From CAISTG01 sp964455185 (GTDB taxonomy: Bacteria; Patescibacteriota; Patescibacteriia; 2-01-FULL-39-33), in NCBI GenBank assembly GCA_964455185.1, contig CAYVUR010000014.1:1-19470 (forward strand): a stretch of 19,470 nucleotides of DNA. Reading direction: 5' to 3'. This document shows, one piece after another, positions 14,096 to 19,470 of the stretch. The position numbers and the translations under genes were made by a program. The notes below the pieces were generated by a model, which searched no databases, was not told where the DNA came from, and saw only the letters and a list, made by a program, of their open reading frames with translations. How positions within the stretch are numbered: position 1 is the stretch's first letter; each line of letters begins with the position of its first letter.

Positions 14096-15802
14096 CTACA
14101 TTTTTTCTGGCACTTCAATTCCCAAAAGTCCTAATCCGTTAATTAAAACTTGTTTGACAAAACTTACTAAAGCTAAACGAGAAACTTTTAATTCTTCTGT
14201 TGAAGTTAATATAGGAACTGCCTGATAATATGAAGAAAAAATTTTAGCTAAATCAAATAAATACTTAGCCAAACTACTAGGATCAAGTTCTTGAGATGCT
14301 TTTAACACTATTTCAGGAAATTGTGCTAAAGTAATAAGTAATTCTTTTTCTAATACTTCTGTTAATAAAGAAAAATTTAGTTTTTTATTAACTTTAGCTT
14401 CTGGTTTATTTAAAATGCTATTAATACGAGAAACTGTATATTGTAAATAAGGACCAGTAAAACCATCATAACTTTTTGCTTCTTCAAAATCAAAAGTAAT
14501 AACACTATTATTACTAACACGTAACATATAAAATTTAATGGCCCCTAAAGCAATTTTTTTAGCTACATTAGTAATTTCATCATCAGACCAATCAGAATGA
14601 CGTTTTTTGGTTTCTTCAGAAATTAATTTAACTATTTCATCAAAAAAATCTTCAAAAGGTACAATATTACCTTTTCGCGAAGACATCACGCCATCTTTAA
14701 GAGTAACAAATTCATAAGGTATATGAACAATTTTTTTATCAAAACCCATGATTTGTAAAACTTTGAAAATTTGTTGTAAATAAAAGCTCTGGCGAGTATC
14801 AATCACCATATAGCTTTCATCTATCTTATATTTTTCAAATTTTAACTGAGCAAGAGCCAATTCTTTAGTGGAATACAATGAAGAACCATCAGATTTAAGT
14901 AGTAAAATTTTCTTTAAATTATATTTTTCTAAATCAACAATAACTGCTCCTTCAGATTTTTCAGCAATTCCTTTCTCTAATAATTTTTCTACGATCTTTT
15001 TACCTGATTTTTCAACTTGACTTTCATAAAAAACTTTATCAAATTTAGCTCCTATAATTTTATATACCTCAGATAATTCATCAAGACTCCATTGGCGAGT
15101 TTGTTTCCAAAGCTTTATCCAATACTTATCTCCTGCTTCTAATTTGCGTTGGACCTCAGCAACTTCTTCAACTAATTTCTCATCTTCATCAATTTTTCTG
15201 ACAGCTTCAGCATAAATTAAACCAAGATATCTGCCTTTATTTTCTGGCAATTCTTCATTTTTATGAAATTTATCATAAGCCCAAAGACATTTAGCTACGT
15301 GCGCACCAATATCTCCAATATAGTTTACTGAAATAACTTTTTTTCCAGAAAATTTTAATAAATTAACTAAACTAATACCTAAAGCATTATTACGTAAATG
15401 TCCAATATGAAATTCTTTATGTGTATTGGGTCCAGAATATTCTAACATTACTTTAATACCATTATACTTATAACTGCCATATTTAGAACCCATCTTTTTA
15501 ATTTCGCTAATTACTTTTTGAGCTAAAAATTTAGTATCTATAAAAAAATTAAGATAAGGACCAAGATTTTGTACTGATTTAATACAACCATGGGGATTAA
15601 TTTTATCTTTTAATTCTTGAGCAATTTGATTAGGAGAAATACGCAATAATTTAGTTAAATAAAAACAAGGCACAGCAAAATCGCCCATGTTCTTTTCCGG
15701 TGGTCGCTCAATTTCTAATTTATTAACATCAATATCAATTGAGATAGCTTCTTTAACCGCTTTTAATATCTCTTCTTTAATCTTATTAATAACATAATCC
15801 AT
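14096..15802 (-). CDS. argS: Arginyl-tRNA synthetase
   Basis: This class I synthetase charges tRNA-Arg and needs the tRNA for amino-acid activation. Residues 1 to about 110 form the Arg-specific N-terminal domain (with ERPPEKNMGDFAVPCF). The HIGH motif is HIGH (132-135) in EYSGPNTHKEFHIGH, and the KMSKS loop is replaced by VMSSRKGN, as is common in this enzyme. The C-terminal helical anticodon domain begins near YLQYTVSRI and ends GIEVPEKM. The length is 568 residues. I chose the ATG at 15802 (MDYVINKIKEE) rather than an upstream in-frame start, because the latter lies within the promoter and its extra residues are not ArgRS-like. A response regulator and a ferredoxin follow closely on the same strand. 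No T-box precedes argS, unlike ileS and thrS. Confidence 0.96.
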   Translation of the reverse strand: MDYVINKIKEEILKAVKEAISIDIDVNKLEIERPPEKNMGDFAVPCFYLTKLLRISPNQIAQELKDKINPHGCIKSVQNLGPYLNFFIDTKFLAQKVISEIKKMGSKYGSYKYNGIKVMLEYSGPNTHKEFHIGHLRNNALGISLVNLLKFSGKKVISVNYIGDIGAHVAKCLWAYDKFHKNEELPENKGRYLGLIYAEAVRKIDEDEKLVEEVAEVQRKLEAGDKYWIKLWKQTRQWSLDELSEVYKIIGAKFDKVFYESQVEKSGKKIVEKLLEKGIAEKSEGAVIVDLEKYNLKKILLLKSDGSSLYSTKELALAQLKFEKYKIDESYMVIDTRQSFYLQQIFKVLQIMGFDKKIVHIPYEFVTLKDGVMSSRKGNIVPFEDFFDEIVKLISEETKKRHSDWSDDEITNVAKKIALGAIKFYMLRVSNNSVITFDFEEAKSYDGFTGPYLQYTVSRINSILNKPEAKVNKKLNFSLLTEVLEKELLITLAQFPEIVLKASQELDPSSLAKYLFDLAKIFSSYYQAVPILTSTEELKVSRLALVSFVKQVLINGLGLLGIEVPEKM

Positions 15803-15810
15803 ATTAATAT

Positions 15811-15838
15811 AATATACCAAAAATAAGTTAAAAAACAA
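15811..15838 (-). promoter_or_regulatory. Promoter of argS, probably leaderless
   Basis: On the minus strand TTGTTT (15838-15833) and TATATT (15816-15811) are 16 nt apart. The -10 ends only 8 nt before the chosen ATG, so the mRNA should begin at or within about 2 nt of the start codon. There is no ribosome-binding site. Confidence 0.5.
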
Positions 15839-15856
15839 GTTTTTATAAATAAAAAA

Positions 15857-15884
15857 TTGACTGTATTAATTAAAAGAGTATAAT
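15857..15884 (+). promoter_or_regulatory. Promoter of the thrS T-box leader
   Basis: TTGACT (15857-15862) and a perfect TATAAT (15879-15884) are separated by 16 nt. Transcription would start near 15891, about 9 nt before the specifier hairpin, so no longer Stem I can exist in this transcript. Confidence 0.75.
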
Positions 15885-15899
15885 AAAAACAAGCGATTG

Positions 15900-16093
15900 A
15901 GACGCCTACCAAACGTCTATCCTTATCAAATATAGTCCTAAAGGATCGTGGATATTCCACGCTAAGCTAAATTAAATAAAGTGTCCTCTATACTCTAAAA
16001 TTAAAAGTATAGCGGAAAATTGGGTGGAACCGCGGGAAAAATCTCGTCCCAAAATGTATCTTAATTTTGATGTATTTTGAGACGAGATTTTTT
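15900..16093 (+). promoter_or_regulatory. Threonine T-box riboswitch with an ultrashort Stem I, thrS leader
   Basis: The leader opens with AGACGCCTACCAAACGTCT (15900-15918), a 5-bp stem with a 9-nt loop. The loop carries ACC (15908-15910), a threonine codon, as specifier, followed by A. Then come a Stem II-like pairing ATCCTT/AAGGAT (15919-15946), the hairpin CGTGGA-TAT-TCCACG (15947-15961), and a Stem III CTATACT/AGTATAG (15988-16012). The T-box core TGGGTGGAACCGCGGG is at 16021-16036. The bulge UGGA would pair with a UCCA tRNA end, that is, a tRNA-Thr with U73. TTGGG/CCCAA forms antiterminator helix A1. The competing terminator ends in a T run at 16093. Uncharged tRNA-Thr should favour the antiterminator and allow thrS transcription. 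Confidence 0.93.
16039..16093 (+). terminator. Regulated terminator of the thrS T-box
   Basis: The 10-bp perfect arms AAATCTCGTC (16039-16048) and GACGAGATTT (16081-16090) are extended inward by AAAAT/ATTTT (16051-16055/16074-16078) and followed by further T residues. The left arm overlaps the 3' half of the antiterminator, so the two structures are mutually exclusive. Confidence 0.92.
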
Positions 16094-16112
16094 AATAAAT
16101 TTAATTAATAAT

Positions 16113-17831
16113 ATGAATGAACAATTAGATAAAATTCGTCATTCTACTTCACATGTAATGGCTTATGCGGTACGTGAATTATTTGGAGATGTAAAATTCG
16201 CTATTGGGCCAACAATTAATGATGGTTTTTATTATGATTTTGATTTAGGAGAAAAAACTTTTTCTCCTGATGACTTAAAAAAAATAGAGAAAAAGATGGA
16301 GGAAATTATAAAGCGACATTTGTCATTTGAAAAATCTACAGCCACAATTAGTGAGGCGCTAGAAAAAATGTCAGAACAACCTTATAAACAAGAACTTATT
16401 AAAGAATTACAAGCCGCTGGAGAAACTTCCGTTAGTTTTTATACTGTTGGAGATTTTATTGATTTATGCCGCGGACCTCATGTTGCCAATACTTCAGAAT
16501 TAGGTAATTTCAAGCTAATGAAAATTGCTGGCGCTTATTGGCGTGGTAATGAAAAAAATAAAATGTTGCAAAGAATTTACGGTACTGCTTTTGAAACTAA
16601 AGAACAACTTAAAGAATATTTAAATCTTTTAGCAGAAGCAGAAAAACGAGATCATAAAAAAATTGGACGTGAATTAGAATTATTTTCTTTTCATGAAGAG
16701 GGTCCTGGTTTCCCCTTTTTTAAACCAAAAGGTATGATTATTTGGAATGAATTACTTAATTACTGGCGACAAGTGCACACGGAAGCAAATTATAAGGAAA
16801 TAAAAACGCCAATCATACTTTCAAAAAAACTTTGGGAAATTTCAGGGCATTGGGAAAATTATCGTGAAAATATGTATGAAACTAAAATTGATGAAATGGA
16901 ATACGCTATCAAACCTATGAATTGCCCCGGGGGATTGTTAATGTATTCTGAAGAACTTCATTCTTACCGTGATTTACCTTTGCGCTGGGGAGAAATTGGT
17001 CTAGTTCATCGCCACGAATTATCTGGGGTATTGTCTGGATTATTTCGTGTTCGTTCTTTTCATCAAGATGATGCTCATATTTTTATGCGACCAGATCAAA
17101 TTAAAGATGAAATTTTGGGAGTACTTAAATTAGTAGAAAAAGTGTATTCTGTTTTTGGACTTTCTTATCATTTAGAATTATCAACTCGGCCTTCAAAGTC
17201 TATTGGTTCCGATGAAGCTTGGCAAATTGCTACTGAAGGATTAAAGAATGCTTTAGATGCTGCTGGCAAAGAATATAAAATTAATGAAGGTGATGGCGCT
17301 TTTTATGGTCCTAAAATTGATATTCATATTAAAGATGCAATTGGTAGAACTTGGCAATGTGGCACGATTCAATTAGACATGAATCTGCCTGAAAGATTCA
17401 ATTTATTTTATATTGATTCTGACGGAAAAGAAAAAAGGCCAGTTATGATTCACCGAGTTATTTATGGATCAATAGAAAGATTTTTAGGTATTTTAATTGA
17501 ACATTATGCAGGCGTTTTTCCAGTTTGGCTTTCTCCTATTCAAGCCATTATTATACCTGTTTCAGAAAAATTTTCAGACTACTCTAAAAATATAGCAGAA
17601 AAAATAAAGTCTGCTGGAATACGATTAGAAATTGATAATAGCAACGAATCTCTTAATAAACGTATTCGTAATGCTGAAAAAAATAAAATTCCATATATTT
17701 TAGTTGTTGGAGAAAAAGAAGTAAAAACACAATCAGTTTCAGTACGCCAACGTAATGTAGGTGATCAAGGAGTGATTTCAATAAACGAATTCATTAATAA
17801 AATTAAAGAAGAAATAGATAATAAAAAATAA
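16113..17831 (+). CDS. thrS: Threonyl-tRNA synthetase lacking the TGS domain
   Basis: This class II synthetase charges tRNA-Thr. The protein opens directly with the editing domain: HSTSH (H10/H14), then DLCRGPHV and the SAD-like GAYWRG. The catalytic core follows, with MNCPGG (zinc Cys), RHELSGVLSGLFRVRSFHQDD (motif 2) and GSIERFLGILIEHY (motif 3). The C-terminal anticodon-binding domain starts near AIIIPVSEKF. At 572 residues it is about 70 shorter than E. coli ThrRS, and the missing part is the N-terminal TGS domain. I chose the ATG at 16113 (MNEQLDKIRHS). The in-frame TTG at 16077 lies inside the leader terminator and cannot be the usual start. Nothing like a TGS domain is encoded upstream, so the absence is real rather than a start-site error. 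Controlled by the upstream T-box. Confidence 0.96.
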   Translation: MNEQLDKIRHSTSHVMAYAVRELFGDVKFAIGPTINDGFYYDFDLGEKTFSPDDLKKIEKKMEEIIKRHLSFEKSTATISEALEKMSEQPYKQELIKELQAAGETSVSFYTVGDFIDLCRGPHVANTSELGNFKLMKIAGAYWRGNEKNKMLQRIYGTAFETKEQLKEYLNLLAEAEKRDHKKIGRELELFSFHEEGPGFPFFKPKGMIIWNELLNYWRQVHTEANYKEIKTPIILSKKLWEISGHWENYRENMYETKIDEMEYAIKPMNCPGGLLMYSEELHSYRDLPLRWGEIGLVHRHELSGVLSGLFRVRSFHQDDAHIFMRPDQIKDEILGVLKLVEKVYSVFGLSYHLELSTRPSKSIGSDEAWQIATEGLKNALDAAGKEYKINEGDGAFYGPKIDIHIKDAIGRTWQCGTIQLDMNLPERFNLFYIDSDGKEKRPVMIHRVIYGSIERFLGILIEHYAGVFPVWLSPIQAIIIPVSEKFSDYSKNIAEKIKSAGIRLEIDNSNESLNKRIRNAEKNKIPYILVVGEKEVKTQSVSVRQRNVGDQGVISINEFINKIKEEIDNKK

Positions 17832-17847
17832 ATAATGTAAAATAATA

Positions 17848-17877
17848 AAATAAATCCGGCTAAAACCGGATTTATTT
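17848..17877. terminator. Bidirectional terminator between thrS and the histidine kinase
   Basis: The 12-bp perfect arms AAATAAATCCGG (17848-17859) and CCGGATTTATTT (17866-17877) have a 6-nt loop. The structure sits between two converging genes and can serve both. Confidence 0.88.
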
Positions 17878-17880
17878 ATC

Positions 17881-19470
17881 TTAAACCTTTATCTTTTTCG
17901 CTTTACTCTTATCAGCTAATGGCAAAGAGAAACAAAATTTGCTACCTTGATTTTTACCAGGGCTTTCTGCCCAAATACGACCACCCATGTTTTCGATTGC
18001 TATTCGAGCAAAATATAAACCTAAACCTGTACCCTCAGTATGAACTCGAGACATATCTTTGCCGCGCACAAATTTATTAAATAATCTTGGCAAATCTTCT
18101 GATTCAATTCCTAAACCAGTATCCTGAACGGAAAATACCACTGATGAGCCTTCTTGATGTAAACCAACAGAAATTTCTCCTTTAGGAGTATACTTAATAG
18201 AATTATCAATTAGGTTAGAAGCTACTTCTTTTACTTTATCGGGATCGGCTAAAACTTGGGGCAAATCTTTAGGAAAATAAAATTCTAATTTCAACTTTTT
18301 TTCTTCTGCTTTTTTTCTAAAATCATCAATAAGATTTTTAATAATAACTACTAAATCTGTCGGTTGTATATTGAATTCTAATCGCCCTGCTTCCATACGA
18401 GAAATATCTAAAAGACTCTCAATCAAAGTAAGAAGGCGCTCAGTAGCAGAGTTTACCTTCTTTAAATTTTCTTGAATAATAGGAGAAAGAGGACCAAAAC
18501 TACCTTCTTGCATCATGGAAATATAGCCACGAATAATCGTGGTTGGGGTACGTAATTGATGCGAAGCGATAGACAAAAATTCTGATTTAGCATCATCGAG
18601 ACGCTGTAATTCTTTATTGGCTGCAACTAATTTTTCAGTAGCTTTTTTTACTTCTTGCTTCAATTTAATATTAAACTGTTTTTGTTTTTCATAAAGACGA
18701 GCATTTTCAATAGCCATAGCTAATTGTCCAGCTATCGCATTAATCGTATTAATATCATCTTGGTTATAAGGATCGCCAGATTTTTTATCGCCCATTAGTA
18801 ATACACCAATAACATCATCTTTAACAAAAAGCGGTAAAACCAAACTAACATCCATATCATATAATCCCATTAAAATCTCTAAATTTTTAGGTTGATATTC
18901 TCCTGAATCATAAGCGGCTTTAAGCTCTGGGATTACCCAAATATTTTTATTGCCAGTAAAATAAATTGGTAAAAATTTTTCTTTACCTTTAGCAAAAGAC
19001 TCAATGTATTTTACATCAAATCCTTCTTGTTTAACTATTTGTAATTTACCATTTTCATCTAAAAGTAAAAAAGCTATACTTTTGAAATAAAAAACACTGC
19101 CAAGTTTTTCAATTATAGAATTTAATAATTTATCAAGATTAATTTCTGAAAGAGCTAAATTATTTATATCAGAAAATACCTTTGTCGGATTATAAGATTT
19201 TACAAACAGAAATTTATCAGTAAATATTTCAAGTTCCTTCTTTATTAAATCATAAAATGAAACAACCACAATTGCAAATAATACTGTTGAAACTAATTGA
19301 GTGTAAACACCTAAATATACTTCAAAAACAAAAACTAATAAATTAGAAAGTATTGCAAAAAGAATAGCTATAATTACGACTAAAAAAGTAAATACTGATG
19401 ATCTTTTAATTATAGAACGTATATCAAGCAAACGATATCTAGTAATAGCATAAGCTATAAAAACTACATA
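17881..19470 (-). CDS. Membrane-bound GAF-domain sensor histidine kinase (5' end beyond the window)
   Basis: The frame is open to the right edge, so the N-terminus is missing; a TTG at 19431 is not the true start. The first visible residues (YAITRYRLLDIRSII) resemble the end of the multi-helix membrane sensor module of many CPR kinases. Two transmembrane stretches follow, then a GAF domain (about residues 100-255 of the visible part), a coiled coil, and the HisKA H-box SHQLRTP (phospho-accepting His about 304). The HATPase region has the N-box NLIDNSIKYT, then DTGLGIE (G1) and GTGLGLYFAR (G2). It autophosphorylates in response to a signal sensed in the membrane or GAF part. No receiver domain is attached. 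The orphan response regulator at 13679-14068 is a possible partner only by proximity. Confidence 0.93.
   Translation of the reverse strand, partial: YVVFIAYAITRYRLLDIRSIIKRSSVFTFLVVIIAILFAILSNLLVFVFEVYLGVYTQLVSTVLFAIVVVSFYDLIKKELEIFTDKFLFVKSYNPTKVFSDINNLALSEINLDKLLNSIIEKLGSVFYFKSIAFLLLDENGKLQIVKQEGFDVKYIESFAKGKEKFLPIYFTGNKNIWVIPELKAAYDSGEYQPKNLEILMGLYDMDVSLVLPLFVKDDVIGVLLMGDKKSGDPYNQDDINTINAIAGQLAMAIENARLYEKQKQFNIKLKQEVKKATEKLVAANKELQRLDDAKSEFLSIASHQLRTPTTIIRGYISMMQEGSFGPLSPIIQENLKKVNSATERLLTLIESLLDISRMEAGRLEFNIQPTDLVVIIKNLIDDFRKKAEEKKLKLEFYFPKDLPQVLADPDKVKEVASNLIDNSIKYTPKGEISVGLHQEGSSVVFSVQDTGLGIESEDLPRLFNKFVRGKDMSRVHTEGTGLGLYFARIAIENMGGRIWAESPGKNQGSKFCFSLPLADKSKAKKIKV

Noticed and set aside
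15763..15960. A 65-codon minus-strand frame over the argS start and the thrS leader
   Set aside because: It runs through the thrS promoter and the specifier hairpin on the opposite strand, and its predicted protein has no recognisable features. It is a chance frame.
16077..16112. Upstream in-frame TTG start for thrS adding 12 residues
   Set aside because: It lies inside the T-box terminator hairpin, and the added residues are not part of ThrRS. The ATG at 16113 fits the family start.

Overview
The window is AT-rich bacterial DNA with densely packed genes, mostly on the minus strand. I read it as a member of the Candidate Phyla Radiation (Patescibacteria). The reasons are AT-rich codon use, short or absent leaders, a threonyl-tRNA synthetase with no TGS domain, a type-2-like IleRS, and a histidine kinase whose membrane part resembles kinases common in these genomes. 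This placement is inference: there is no rRNA or ribosomal protein to confirm it. UGA acts as a stop codon (uvrA and the DsbA-like gene end on TGA), so the UGA-glycine code of Absconditabacteria/Gracilibacteria is not used.

Layout. Positions 1-55 are an exact copy of a piece of ileS (11128-11182) and may be an assembly edge artefact. uvrA (157-3021) follows, then an 83-residue unknown gene with a structured leader and a 160-residue membrane protein. Next comes a pyruvate-type 2-oxoacid:ferredoxin oxidoreductase (POR) in two pieces. porB (4139-5047) stands alone, while porG-porD-porA (7229-9188) lie downstream of, and overlap, a membrane-anchored DsbA-like thioredoxin gene. Between the two POR pieces sits a single gene fusing dTDP-glucose 4,6-dehydratase (RmlB) to glucose-1-phosphate thymidylyltransferase (RmlA), with its own promoter and terminator.

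The right half is a tRNA-charging region. ileS (10265-13156) is read leftward. An argS-response regulator-ferredoxin unit (13476-15802) is also read leftward. thrS (16113-17831) is read rightward from a divergent promoter. A histidine kinase converges on thrS and runs off the right edge.

The most notable regulation is a pair of T-box riboswitches, one before ileS and one before thrS. In both, the usual long Stem I is replaced by a 5-bp hairpin whose loop carries the cognate codon (AUC for Ile, ACC for Thr). The predicted promoters leave no room for a longer Stem I. The thrS leader ends in a strong intrinsic terminator and the ileS leader in a weaker one with a U7 run. Both therefore look like transcription-attenuating T-boxes with an ultrashort Stem I, a form best known from translational ileS leaders in Actinobacteria.

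Most transcription units have a recognisable -35/-10 promoter and end in a hairpin terminator. Several promoters (porB, argS) lie so close to the ATG that the mRNAs are probably leaderless. The two gaps longer than 300 bases (13157-13475 and 15803-16112) are filled by T-box leaders, promoters and a terminator. I found no tRNA, rRNA, CRISPR array or insertion sequence.
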